Assembly: GCA_001683735.1 (NCBI GenBank)
Contig: LUGG01000020.1
Span: 620,001-684,000, forward strand
Direction of reading: 5' to 3'
DNA: 64,000 nucleotides
Source of the DNA: Grifola frondosa
Lineage: Eukaryota; Basidiomycota; Agaricomycetes; Polyporales; Grifolaceae
Shown: positions 1 through 12,392 of the stretch, in pieces
How the letters are laid out: every line of letters begins with the position of its first letter
Position numbering within the stretch: position 1 is the first letter of the stretch
Notes under the pieces: model-generated
Databases searched by the model: none
What the model was told of the DNA's origin: nothing
Seen by the model: the letters and a program-made list of their open reading frames with translations, nothing else
Position numbers and translations under genes: made by a program

Positions 1-2721
1 GCACTTGTATTTCTTCTGTAATCCATTAAAAAATGGAACTTTGCATTTTTTTATTCTCGGTCCTTGGCATTGTTTGCAATGTGTTATAGTAACCCGTGGT
101 AGACATGTTGGCCATCAGCTCAGAAAGATGCTGAAGGTCTTCAGTCACAATGGTCAGCCCTCAGGTTTGTATGATGTCCATGTGCACAAGATTGTTCTAA
201 GACCTATGACCACACTCATTGTCATTTGTAATAATATAAATATATATTCAAATGTCATGATCCTGTAACACCGAGATGTTACATTCACAATCTTGAACTG
301 TTGTCCTAGGCCCAGTGATTACACCACTTTGTATGCCTTGACATTGGCCTCGGGCTTCATCTGTCCCATCTTACATTACTATGTCACTAACAAGCATAAG
401 TGTACCCAAATACTGCTTATTTTGTTTAGGACATCCATCCTGATTTTCGGGAGAGTCACATTCTGGCTGGACCACTTTCACAGGTATGCTCTCATTCCAG
501 CCAGACCATGATCACAGCTGAATGCACAGGTTGTTCTGAACACCAGCTGGTCTTTACCAACAGACAGGTCCAACTGAAAGGTGTGGAAAATGAGAGAGGT
601 TTTGCTCCGGTAAAGTGCAGCACAAGCATTAAGCTAACAAGGATTCTCCGGAGTGTTTGCAGATGGTATAAAAGTCTGAAATTATAATGTTACCAGAACT
701 GAGACTGAGAATGTGAGAATTACCTCATCATGGACAAGCTGCATCTGATAAAAAAGCAAATACAGTCTAATGTCCTTGTTCTGCACTGCAGTGCAATAAT
801 GTTTATTTGTCAAGTCACTAAGGAGAAATCCAATCCAATGAGCATACTCCTCAAGTTCGATGACATTATTCATGTTTATTGGATGATGAAGGAAATAGCC
901 AGGATAGTTTGCATTTGAAGTTCGTGCAAAATCTGAAAAAATAAATTCATCTGTCCAGCTGTGAAGTATATCCAGAAAGTTGAAGTCATGTCGAAATAAT
1001 TAAATAGGTGTTAGCATTCCACTCTCATGAAATAAAATGGCATACTTACCAGTTGGTATAAAAGATCCTTTGCTAATGTAGGTGGATTGCAAGCTGTCAA
1101 TATTCAGCTACAAGTTTTGAGTAATATTAAATGGGCTTACCACATTATGTTTGATCCAAAGCCCTGCTAATATGACTTTGCTCAGTGGTTGGCCATGGGC
1201 TAGTGTTCCCAATCATAATATTGATTGCTATATTAAGAGAGGAAATACCAAGTAATTTGAGAATATCCTTCTAAGGGAAGGATGCCTGCCTTGACTATGA
1301 CATAAAATTTCAAAACCTTTTCAGTCAGTGAAAGGAGCATATTCTAGGAAACTGATGGCATCATTCTGGAAATACCTTTTAATTTTGCATGGCTTCATAA
1401 AGGTAAAAAGGGGATAGTTGTGGGCTGAGGATTCATGATGGATAACAATTGTAGGGAATATTGTGTGAAAACACTATGTTTGACATTTTTTAAATTTAGA
1501 AAATAACATTTGATTTATATAATAACTTACTATTTTCCAAAGAACTCATATCAATCTTTGAGCTATAATAATCAAAAGGTATATAATGAATTTGAATGTA
1601 TGATATAATGAGACTTACATGATTGTGTGATATTGTGTATAGACTTTAGAGCCCATAGGATTGGTGTTAACCCCTGCAATGTCATAAAGTTATTGATAGC
1701 AAAAGCCTGAAAATTCAAACCATACCCAAAGTTTTCACTTGATGAAGTCAATGGTGGAAAAGAGTCAAAAGTTGACAGATCAGTGATGAAAGAATCCATT
1801 GTTGTATTAGTGTCAAAGAATGCTAATAAACATAATAAGTAAAACATTTAGTAACAAAAAATTGACCTACATGAAGACCCAAGTTTTTCATGAATTTCTA
1901 AAATTTCAATTAGTTTATTGTTGAAAGTCACAATGCAAAAGACCTACTTTTTAATTCTTTCAGAATGAGTTCTAATAAAAAAATATCAGTTCCAATGCAA
2001 TTATATATTATACAATCAATATTTACCAGCACTGATGTGCTGTATTGTTACATTGGCTCAAAGGATATAATCAGCTTTAACAATACTCGATATTTGAAGG
2101 AGCACTATAATTCAATGTCAAATAAATTATAAATTTAGAATAAAATTTATATACTTTGTGAACTGTCTAATTTCTCTAAATTTGGAAGTTATTATATGAA
2201 TATTAATAATGCTTTAGTACTTACGAGATAATGGTCAAAAAAATGCTAGACACATTATTGGTATAATGTATATAAATAACAAATATGACTCACATTATAC
2301 ACTATTCAACATAGCAACTATATATACTACTGGTCTTTTTTGGCTGATCAATGAGTGCTATGACAGAAAAAATCAATATAATAAATTTTGAATTTAGTAA
2401 GATACTTATCTTGAAGTGCCAGCAATTGGAAGCCTGGTGAAATATGAAGTATGTAGTTAAACTGGAAATATGAATAATGTGGAACATACCTAGGGCCTCA
2501 CATTCTAAGGCTGATGTCAAGATCATATATCAATATTTATATATAATGAGGAATATATATAACTTACCATGTGAACTGCCATTGATTGAGTCTAACTGGC
2601 TGATTATATTGCTATATATTTGTAAATAACCATAACAAATGTACCTTCAGGAAGAATCTCATCGGCAAGATTGCTGAAGCACTAATCAGTTTGATCAGAC
2701 TGTGAGGTGACTATAAAAGTT
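1..2721. other. AT-rich stretch, no gene supported
   Basis: No open frame or recognisable domain can be supported here. The minus strand shows many GT-donor-like sites spaced 80-150 bp apart (for example near 722, 1049 and 1140) and short coding-looking pieces near 2302-2526, but I could not link them into one reading frame. It may be a decayed intron-rich gene or chance in AT-rich DNA. Confidence 0.4.
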
Positions 2722-3077
2722 TAGTATTGCTGCAACTAAGTCAGACCTAAATGATATATGACTCATAACTTGTGTTGTTTTTTAGATATCATAGCAATCT
2801 TACCTTCATTTTATAGCTGAAATATAGCATTATATGCATGCCAAAGAGCAGAATGTTATACCTTGTATTGATGGAGATATGGCCAAAAAGCCAATTGCAA
2901 AGTCCGATGTAACTGAAATTGAAACATAACAAAGATGATTATGCAAATGATTGTGTATATCCAAACACATATGCATCCTAGCTATCAATTCTGATTGAGT
3001 TCATATAATTATCTGCAAAACTCATGTCAGAATATCTAAAAAGCTGAAACAGGTGTGACTAAGCCATGGCAACACTA
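2722..3077 (-). mobile_element. hAT-type MITE, copy 1
   Basis: Non-coding 356-bp element with ends of the TAGTGTTGC / GCAACACTA type (here TAGTATTGC at one end), in reverse orientation relative to most copies. TATAAAAG follows the element directly and also lies two bases before it, so the 8-bp target duplication is nearly intact. Confidence 0.75.
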
Positions 3078-5405
3078 TATAAAAGAAAATTTAAAATTTG
3101 AAACTAAACAATTTCAAGTAACTGCTTACATGTGAGATCTGTGAGAAAATCAAACAGCTTAGAGCTCATTAGGACAGGTAAAGTAAGGGTAGAGAATGGA
3201 AGAGAGAGAGATGATGGTGGTTCAAGTTGAAAGGGCCAGAAAAGTGCGAAGAGCATGAACATTGCTGTTCTTGACAGTTAGTACACCTTACTCTCTTCGA
3301 CAAAACTCAAATTCTTCTTTATTCAAACTTGTCTCACCTGCAACATGCTTCATGTCCAGCCTCCCTTACCATCCAATGCACCATTCCTTCATGAATATGA
3401 TGGATGCACAATATGACTTACACATTGAAACACAGGTGAGATGTGAATGAGAATGAGACTCATCATTCAAGTTGGAGGCATAGGGCACATGCATGCTACA
3501 TGGGCTTATGTTCTGAGATAAGCCTCTAATCTCCTCTTAAATTTCTCTAATGTGAAATTGCTCACTGATTACTCATTCCATCCATGCATACAGTAAGAAA
3601 TATAAGCCACAGTGGTGCTCACTATTAAAGCTATACTGGAACTATAGGGCAAAGGTGAAAACAGCCCCCACATTCTCTGTAATGAGTAGCTTCATCTTAA
3701 GCATAACATTAAGTGTCTCCAGCTCGAGTTCAAAAAGGACAGGGTCAGAGCTTCTGCATACTGCTTGAGTCATAGCTAATGCACAAGGTAGCAGCATCTG
3801 TGACATGTCAGAAGGAGCATATGTCATAGTTGGAGGGTCTGGACTAACCTCCAGACTTTTGTAAAAGACAACCATACCTCTACTGCCAATATGAGGTTAG
3901 AACTCTCATCCACTATCATCAGTGTATGCATCTGGTTCAGACTCTGAATAATGATGTCCAACAACTTCATCATTGCCTAGCATTGACTTGCTTCTTTCAA
4001 GGTTTTGATGGTCCTGCAGTAGTCTGTTGACAGTGATAAGACTTGAATGGGACCCAAACTAAAATTTAAATAAAACATGCATATATTCTCTGTATGCATG
4101 AGGGTCATAGCTCAGATTGGAAGTTATGAGGTATGGTGCGAGTGGGTCTAACAGCTTCTCATTTTGGTTTCATGAATGCAAATATGATATTGAATATAAA
4201 GGAATGGGGAATGAAACTTGGATAAAAATGCAGGGATAACTCAGCTCTAATCATTGATGGTGTGAGGTCTGAATGTGAGGCTCGCACAAACTCCTCATGC
4301 TTCTCAAAATGCAGTCACAATACTCGGGGAATGCAGTTATAGTTGCAGTAGAAAATACAGTTGCAGTGTGAAAGCTTGATAAACTCAAAGGATAACTCAA
4401 GATTAATGCAGTGTGAGACGAGTGGGGAACACAAATGCGACTGCAATGAGTCATAGTGCTGGAACTTTAGCTCTGAACTTGAGGGGAAAACTTGTCTAAA
4501 TTTTGTAAAGCAGAGTATTTATCAACAAATCTGAGTCCGAACATGTGAAAATGACTATGGATGGTGCTCAGAAAGCTGAGGTAGGCATAACCAAAAATGT
4601 GAAGAAAGAACAATGGTACATGGGTGAAGGAATATAAATTGGAATATATTACGAAGGTAGGGGAGAGGCCAAACATGTAGGAGTATGCACAAGACATAAC
4701 GACTGCAACTGAATCACTATGCTTGCCTTATTTGAAGGGGGAAGGCTCATGATAGCCTCGAGAGTTGCAGCATGAATCCAATCATCAGTGCAATCTTGCC
4801 CTGACCATGCAGATGCACCTGAAAACTAGCTCAGTTTCATTGTGTTATTTCAGAATGGTGCCCAAAAAGCCCCAGTGTCATACAATGCTGTTCTCATGCA
4901 AATCTGGGGAGATTGGGCCATCTGATTATGCTATCCTGACAGTCTGGCTCAGGGAATCTCCTGAGGCCAATGTGCACGTGCATCTGACACAAAGATGCTC
5001 TGCAGTGTGGGAAGCCCTTGGCCTGATTAGGAAAGTTGATCCTGGTCAAACTCACAGTAAATGAGCTATGTGGTGGGCTTGCAGTCAGTTTGTGCTATCG
5101 CAAAGAGAGCTGGAGGACCGTAATCATCACATGCATATCAGCAGACCTTCACATGTTGGGTGGGTTGTAGTTGGTGCAAAAGGGTGGAGATCAACAGTAT
5201 CTTGCTGGATATGATGAGACAGGAGTTGGTAAACAATGTAAGCATGTATGAATTGAATGTCGTGCACCTCAGTGACCATCTTCTCAGGATTCTTTTACTA
5301 CCCTATTCAGATACAGTACATTTGTAATTGGGTCATATTAATACATTATTTGTTGTGAATATAGCCAATGGGGGGAATGCATTGATGCTGCAATGTGGTC
5401 ACATA
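3078..5405. other. Intergenic AT-rich DNA
   Basis: I see no supportable gene. A 99-codon plus-strand frame at 4765-5064 and minus-strand frames near 4251-4697 have no recognisable motif and are within what chance would give. Confidence 0.4.
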
Positions 5406-5788
5406 TAGTGTTGCCATGGCTTAGTCACACCTGTTTCAGCTTTTTAGATATTCTGACATGAATTTTGCAGATAATAACATGATCTTAATTGAAATTAATA
5501 GCTAAGATGTATATGTATTTGAATTTAATGCCACCATTTGCATAATTATCTTTAATATGTTTCAATTTTAGTTACATTGGTAAAAAAAAGCTGACTAAAA
5601 AGTTGGACTTTGCAATCGGCTTTTTGGCTATATCTCCATCAATATGAGGTATAACATTTTGATACTTGGCAAGAGTATGTGGCTATATATAGGCTATGAA
5701 ATGAATGTAAGGTCACTATGATATCTGAAAAACTGCCCAAGTTATGAGTCATATATCATTTAGGCCTGACTTAGCTGCAGCAACACTA
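5406..5788 (+). mobile_element. hAT-type MITE, copy 2
   Basis: 383-bp element with TAGTGTTGC and GCAACACTA ends. It is flanked by a perfect 8-bp duplication GTCACATA (5398-5405 and 5789-5796). An 8-bp duplication and a TAG-start terminal repeat are hallmarks of the hAT superfamily. There is no coding capacity. The downstream duplication overlaps the target site of copy 3. Confidence 0.88.
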
Positions 5789-5798
5789 GTCACATAAC

Positions 5799-6156
5799 TA
5801 GTGTTGCCATGGCTTAGTCACACCTGTTTTAGCTTTTTAGATATTCTGATATGAGTTTTGCAGATAATTACATGACCTCAATCGAAATTAAATAGCTAGG
5901 ATGTATATGTGTTTGGATGTAACACCACCATTTGCATAATTATCTTTGTTGTGTTTCAATTTTAGTTACATTCATAAAAAAGCTAACTAAAAAGTCAGAC
6001 TTGACAATTGGCATTTTGGCCATATCTTCATCAATACAAGGTATAACATTTTCCCCTTTGGCATTAGAATGAAGGTAGGATCACTATGATAGCTAAAAAA
6101 TTGCACAAGTTATGAGTTATATATCATTTAGGCCTGACTTAGCTGCAGCAACACTA
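5799..6156 (+). mobile_element. hAT-type MITE, copy 3
   Basis: 358-bp copy lying 10 bp after copy 2 in the same orientation. It has its own perfect 8-bp duplication CACATAAC (5791-5798 and 6157-6164), which overlaps the flank duplicated by copy 2. Each therefore arose by a separate insertion, one next to the other. Confidence 0.88.
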
Positions 6157-7518
6157 CACATAACATGGTGCAGATTGAAGTTACAGCCAAATTGATAGTT
6201 AAACAAACTTCATTTTGAGGGCAATGTATGCCGCTGCACTATGTTGTTCCAGCTGCAACAACAGGAACCCCTGGTAAAGGCTTTTCAAATTATTGAAACT
6301 ACAGATAATGTAGATTAAGCTGTAGCAGAGATTGATGACATATTAATAAGAGTGCTCACTGAAGAACTGACTCCGGAAAAATGGGAACCCCTGATAAAGT
6401 CTGATAAAGTCTTTTTACACCATTGAAATTATGAACATTGTAGGCAAGCTATAACAGAGACTGATAAGATTCCCAAAATCCTGGGAGAAGGAAAGACCTG
6501 AAAAAATATGATCTGATCATCATCTGGATTTGATAAAATAGTATGAAGTGATCAAATATTATTTCACCTAGTGACATTCATGTCATGCTTTAGAAGGTAA
6601 TATTTCTTTTTTGCAGTGATTTTCAGACAGGGTTAGAATTTCTATATCCATCTGGTTATATAAGTACCTCACCATTCTCCCCATTAGCAAAATTTCAATT
6701 TAACTTATCATACTTTCTGTCTCTTAATTGCTCTTAAATGCACTTATAAAAACCCTTATGAGATCTCTTTTATCTCTTAATTCAGAAGAAAAAGAGATAT
6801 AAGACCTAAAAAGTAAGTTCATGAGGGTTAGGTTTAGAGAAAAAAGTATGATAAGTCAAATTGAGATTTTGCTAATGGGCCCACCTAATGATCTGGTGTG
6901 TTTGTTGTATGTCAAAAATTTTTTATTTTGATTATAAGTCACTAACATGCATTGTAAGGCCTTAATGTTTTCTGACCATTATAAAGAAAGAGATCCACCT
7001 TGTAATGTTATCTCAAGGCCCATTATAATGATCACTTATCATGAGGTTACAACCAGCCCGAGCACCAGGCACTGTAGTAAAAACACAATTACTCAGAATT
7101 TTATATCGATATCATAATTATAATGCACTCCAATGTAACAACCCACAAGCAGATTTAAACTCTCAACCTGATGAAAATTAGGAGATACAAGTTCAATTAC
7201 AATATATATATATAATCACTCCATCAGGGAGCCATTGATATACAAGACTTTGCCTTAAATATATATAACTTTCAAAGGTCTGAAACCCCTAAGGTATGGT
7301 TTGCATATTCGCTGTGCATGCCACCTCTTCCCCCATATGTTTTTACTCTTGGTGAGGCATTTGAGAGCATGGATGGTGCTCAAGTATATGCAACAGTCCG
7401 TCATAGAGCTTGTTTGCTGTCCCCACCATCACAGATGATGTGCGTGCAGACCTAAAGGAGTTGGTGAAGGAAGAAGGGCTGAAGCCCATCAAATTAATAA
7501 TCCCAGCGTGGCATGATG
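6157..7518. other. Intergenic AT-rich DNA
   Basis: No gene, RNA or repeat recognised. Confidence 0.4.
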
Positions 7519-7898
7519 TAGTGTTGCCACAACTAAGTCACGCCTGTTTCAGCTTTTTAGATATTCTGATATGATTTTTGCAGATAATTACATGATCTTA
7601 ATTGAAATCAATAGCTAAGATGTATATGTATTTGAATGTAACACCACCATTTGCATAATTATCTTGAATATGTTTTAATTTCAGTTACATTGGTAAAAAG
7701 CTGACTAAAAAGTCGGACTTTGCAATCGGCTTTTTGTCCATATATCCATCAATACAAGGTATATCATTTTGGTTTGTAGCAAGATTATGCGGCTATATAT
7801 AGGCTACAAAATGAATGTAATATCACTGTAATATCTGAAAAAGTGCAGAAGTTATGAGTCACATATCATTTAGACCTGACTTAGCTGCAGCAACACTA
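7519..7898 (+). mobile_element. hAT-type MITE, copy 4
   Basis: 380-bp copy with the same ends. The flanking octamers GCATGATG (7511-7518) and GCATAATG (7899-7906) differ at one base, as expected for an ageing target duplication. Confidence 0.85.
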
Positions 7899-8785
7899 GC
7901 ATAATGTGAGCAGGGTCTGTGCATGCTTGGGGTGCTTGGCACGAGGGGTGATGGGTGCATCAGAACCCCAAACTGTATGCACACAGGGTGATGCACTGGT
8001 GGACGTGGAGGGGAGACATGCGCATGCATGCAAGTTGAATGCAGTCAATGAGAGCTGGCCTGGTGCATGTCGTGAACCGTTGGTAGAGTCAGCACAGTGC
8101 AAGTGTTGGATGTGGATGAGAGGGTAGGGACAAGAGGCCATCAAGGATAGAATTATGTTGTTGTCGGTCTCCTCTCTAGATAGAATTTTGCAAGCTGGGG
8201 AACATGGTTGAGTGTGAGTGAGAGAGAAAACATGTTGCCACTGCCAATCAGTTCACACATGTCAGAGGAATGCATTGCCAAAAGTCCCAAGTCTGCATTG
8301 TGTTAGGGTCCATGCCAAAGACTGCAAATCTCCCATGGGATCATTAATCTGATGACCCGAAGCTAGCTGTGGGGCATACATTTGCTGGCAGGCTGTCCTG
8401 CCAAAACTTGAGCAACATGCTGTATAATCAACACATTTACAGTCCTCGGCTTTGCAGTCCTTCAGCAGGCTCCTCCCTGACTACACATCATCAAACAATC
8501 ATGTCCCCCCTTCTCCTCCTGCCACATCCACATCAACCATCACCAATGTCAAGCAAGTGCCTGCTCTCATCACTCATGATGCTTGTGCTCCTTGCTGCAT
8601 TCAACACAATGCTCATCTGCTGGTGTATGTAACTATTCTCTTCATTCTGTTTCATATTTCTTATCTTCTCAAACCTATCTTACACCCCTGAGCTGACCTC
8701 TCCCTCTCGAGCAGCAGTTCAAGTCCTGGATTCTTCATCAAGTCTCCTCACACCCAAATCGACTATAGCATCACCCACAGCTGCA
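7899..8785. other. Spacer upstream of the XPG-like gene
   Basis: Mixed-composition DNA with short open frames on both strands and no recognisable product. It would contain the promoter of the nuclease gene starting at 8786; no clear TATA box was picked out. Confidence 0.4.
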
Positions 8786-10731
8786 ATGGGTGTCAAGGGG
8801 TTGTGGCAGGTGAGCATTCATTCCTCATTATAGCTTCTCCTGCAATCTCTAAGTGTCTGCCAGATAGCTTCTTAAGGATGCCAAAGAGTGTTCAAATATC
8901 CAATCACTTATTGTGTGATGGCTTCAAAACATCACCTGCAATGCCATGGTATTTGCCTCAAAATTGATGTTAGATATGTCACTGCTTTCCCATCATGGTT
9001 GGTGGCTTGTACTAAACAACTTCATCTCAGCATCTGGTTTCACCAGCTCGGGCAGACCTTTGCAACAGATCATGCACAAGCAGGTGAAAACCCCAAGCTT
9101 TGCACACTTTTTTTCACCTCATCCACCTTCTGCAGCTGGCCGTGCACCCAATTTTTATGTTTGATGGCCCTGATAGGCTGGCATTGAAATGCGAAAAGCA
9201 CATCATTGCAGCAGACCACTGGCTTGTGCATGGATAGTGTTGCCATGGCTTAGTTACACCTGTTTCAGCTTTTTAGATATTTTGACATGAATTTTTCAGA
9301 TAATGAGATGATCTTAATTGAAATTAATAGCTAAGATGTATATGTATTTGAATGTAACATTATCCTTTGCATAATTATCTTTAATATGTTTCAATTTCAG
9401 TTACATTGGTAAAAAAAAGCTGACTAAAAAGTCAGACTTTGCAATCGACATTTTGGCCATATCTTCATCAATACAAGGTATAACATTTTCCCCCTTGACA
9501 TGCACATGTCGCTATATACAGGCTATAGAATGAATGTAAGATCACTATGGTATCTTAAAAACTGCCCAAGTTATGAGTCATATATCATTTAGGCCTAACT
9601 TAGCTGCAGCAACACTATGCATGGAACACAGTACTTCATCAAGGTGTTCAGCTTCCAGTGGCATCAGACATGCAAACCTTCACTTGCTCTTACTGTGATC
9701 TTGTCTAACTCATTGTCATATTGCCAAGCACCAGGCGAGGCTGAAGTCGAGCTTGTGAACATAAACAAGCTTGATCTCATTGATGCTGGTTTAACTGATA
9801 ATGGTGAGATTTACTATTTGGAGCCCGGGTGATCGTTTGCAAGTAAGTGTTGACCCACCCTTGTTCCTGCTGGAAGATATGCTGACTGTTCCATAGTACC
9901 AATGTCAAGGAGGATGCCAACATTACTGATGTCTACCAGAGCTCAAGAGTCATGCATGATGCTAATTTGATGTGCAGTGACATGATCCTTATCATGCTTC
10001 TGAGTGAATGTGACTATGATGAGGTATGCATTCACTTGCACTGGCTTTGTTGTGTGTAACATACTAATGTTATATCATATTCCTCATTCACAGGTGAGTC
10101 TTTGGAGCTACAGATCACACATTGCACGTGGCCTTGTCTGCTATGGACTTGGACATGCACTTTACATGGCAGCATGTGCCTATGATGACACAACCATGAC
10201 CACCTTTTTTGCAGACTGGCACGAGATGTTCAGGGTGAAGCTTCACAATGATCTGAACAATTTCATCAAACATCGCTACTCGGCTTTAGCAGATGCACTC
10301 ACAGAGTCATTTTCCAATATTGCAACACTCCAGGCTTATATTTGCCCAATTGTATCACTGCTGCAGCATGACATGACACTTGTGACACTAAACCACATCA
10401 ACCCTGCCCAGCTTGGCATCCTCTGTGAGCTCTACTTCACTTGGGGTACGAGACCGCAGATTCTTCAGTGGTTACATGATCTGCTCTGGGTTGGCATGGC
10501 TGTGCAAACATTGATTGCTGAAGTTCTTTTCTGCAAGCAAGGTTCTCAGAATCTGATACTGCTCCACACTGCATTTGAAGCTCACTGGGTCTTATCTCAT
10601 TACAGGTCCTCAATCTCCTCAACATCATATATGAGGGGACTGACAAAATTTGCCATGGCTGGTTCAAGTACTCCAGGATTAAGGTGACCTCCTGTGGCTT
10701 CAACTACATCAGGACTTCGATGGGAGTCTGA
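8786..10731 (+). pseudogene. XPG/GEN1-like structure-specific nuclease, MITE-disrupted
   Basis: XPG-family enzymes cut branched DNA. The gene begins MGVKGLWQ at 8786, the typical Gly-rich start of the XPG N domain, followed by a GT donor at 8810. Near 9120-9234 the frame reads PIFMFDGP, the conserved N-domain strand with a metal-binding Asp. After the MITE it resumes with HGTQYFIKVF, and APGEAEVEL at about 9730 is the XPG-I motif with catalytic acidic residues. A long frame at about 10100-10690 resembles the C-terminal region of mushroom XPG-like proteins, and the stop is near 10729. An exon early in the gene contains stops and frame changes, and a 383-bp MITE sits in the coding region, so this is a pseudogene. 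Removing the MITE and one octamer rejoins the frame. Confidence 0.75.
9235..9617 (+). mobile_element. hAT-type MITE, copy 5, inside the nuclease gene
   Basis: 383-bp copy with a perfect 8-bp duplication TGCATGGA (9227-9234 and 9618-9625). The insertion lies between the XPG N and I domains. The octamer supplies the Val-His-Gly codons on both sides, so the pre-insertion frame can be read directly. Confidence 0.92.
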
Positions 10732-11871
10732 TATGGGTTTAAATAGCTATACAATTTAAAGCAGGCACATCAAGTATATCAACATGATAAGCCAGTATAG
10801 ATAACCTTGTATGTTATGCTAGGTTTGTTCAAGTTGAAAATATAATTCATGCTTGAAACAAATGTTAATATCATATCAGTGCTCTGACACTTGATCTAGG
10901 GGTATCAGAAAATTATGTCTAGGATGCTAATATCATTGCCAACTCCGTTTATAATCTATGCTGGCAATGATATCAATGACAGTTTAAGTCACTAGGTGAT
11001 GGTATCTGTGTCGGGGATAGCAAGCAAAAACTCCCAGTTTACTGAAGACAACGATGGCAATAGCTGACTGAAATGTACCAAAGTGCCAGAGTTCATAAGC
11101 ACTGACCTTATTGTCAGAGATGATATGCTGTCGCAAGCTGTGATCCCTTTAAATGGCACTACAGTGACCAAGCCGAATGTGGATTGCGTGCCAGTAAGCA
11201 CACACAGTTTATAGAAGTTAGTGGAGATATGTGCTGTTACTTATCGACTTAAACATCAGATAGCTGGTCTCGAATCAGTTCCAATCCGATTGTTAACGGT
11301 GTTGGTAGTTCAACACATTTTGATCAGGATTACCGGGTATTGTCCTTGAATTATCCATGGCTGGTCTGTAAAGCTGCATAGGATATTTTCAAGCATTCTG
11401 ATGTCGACAGAGAGATCCAGCATAATGTATACGATTTTGACAATATTCAATCAGACACGGAGTGATATTCTAATGCATGTTTCCGACATACACATTTAAA
11501 TCAAAAGCACATCCTATAGCCGATCTCCAATCCGATTGTTAACGGTGTTGGTAGTTCAACACATTTTGATCAGGATTACCGGGCATTGTCCTTGAATTAT
11601 CCATGGCTGGTCTGTAAAGCTGCATAGGATATTTTCAAGCATTCTGATGTCGACAGAGAGATCCAGCATAATGTATACGATTTTGACAATATTCAATCAG
11701 ACACGGAGTGATATTCTAATGCATGTTTCCGACGTACACATTCAAATTGAAGCACATCTTATAACGGGTTCAATGAATTTTCATAGGATTATTGACACTA
11801 ATCATGTGCAAAAGAGTAGGTAACAGGATTGGTGCAACGTGCAACAGATCCCCCCGACAGCCATCAGGTCA
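10732..11871. other. Spacer between nuclease and DUF6698 pseudogenes
   Basis: No gene is supported. It contains one tandem duplication (11281-11757). Confidence 0.4.
11281..11757. repeat. Two-copy tandem repeat, period 246 bp
   Basis: A segment starting CCAATCCGATTG at 11281 recurs from 11527, with almost identical sequence for about 230 bp. Differences are a few substitutions and a small indel near the right end. Both copies carry GTTAACGGTGTTGG. No coding role is seen. Confidence 0.85.
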
Positions 11872-11981
11872 TTAGGGAGGTGCCAGCCCGGCAGCCGCTT
11901 TCAGGGCCATGCGTTTCGCACGAATCTTGGCTAAAGCAGTGTTAGTGTTGCTGGGATGCTCCGGTTCGGCATATGCGGAGA
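11872..11981 (-). pseudogene. 3' end of the DUF6698-family gene, cut off by the Ty3 element
   Basis: This is the C-terminal piece of the gene whose main part lies at 27468-28690. Read on the minus strand, the frame coming from 27480 through the 5-bp duplicated site continues into this piece without a break for about 35 codons (SAYAEPEHPS and onward) and ends at a TAA at 11872-11874. Basic and Ala-rich residues close the protein, as in other family members I recall. The two pieces are now 15.5 kb apart. Confidence 0.75.
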
Positions 11982-12216
11982 TGTAATGTGGGTGGGGGCT
12001 TATCACGCTCACACCTCGCGTACGTTGCACCAGTCTCTATATTTGAGAAAGTGCGGTTGTACTCGAGGAAGGTGAAGAAAGCTGGTGCTTTCTTCACTGC
12101 TCGCACACTTTTATACTACATAAATACAAGTAAACGAAACGCGTAATTAATAGTATTTTTAGTAGTTAAGTCCTCGATTGAGAACTTAACCACGGAAATG
12201 GTAACGACCCATTACA
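11982..12216 (-). repeat. 3' LTR of the Ty3 element
   Basis: 235 bp. Apart from two substitutions and one short indel near the G-run it matches the 5' LTR. It starts and ends with the short inverted repeat TGTAA/TTACA. Confidence 0.93.
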
Positions 12217-12228
12217 CTCCCCCCTATC
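12217..12228 (-). other. Polypurine tract
   Basis: On the minus strand the 12 bases GATAGGGGGGAG lie directly before the 3' LTR, where the plus-strand primer of an LTR element is expected. Confidence 0.8.
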
Positions 12229-12392
12229 GGACCCGTGTACGGGGGCAAAAAAGAAGAGAGCAGGAACGGCGGCGATAGTCACCGCAATAGCGGTGGAACT
12301 GCACCCGTTAGGGCCGAGGCCGCGGTGGTAGTGACATGCCACACCGAAACGAAGCGGGCACGATCTTGGGTGCTCGCGACGGTCGATGTGCC

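Noticed and set aside
640..2680. A second microexon gene in the first 3 kb
   Set aside because: Several GT donors and AG acceptors exist, but candidate exon lengths are 18, 21, 23, 26 and 29 nt with no shared phase, and no continuous frame could be built.
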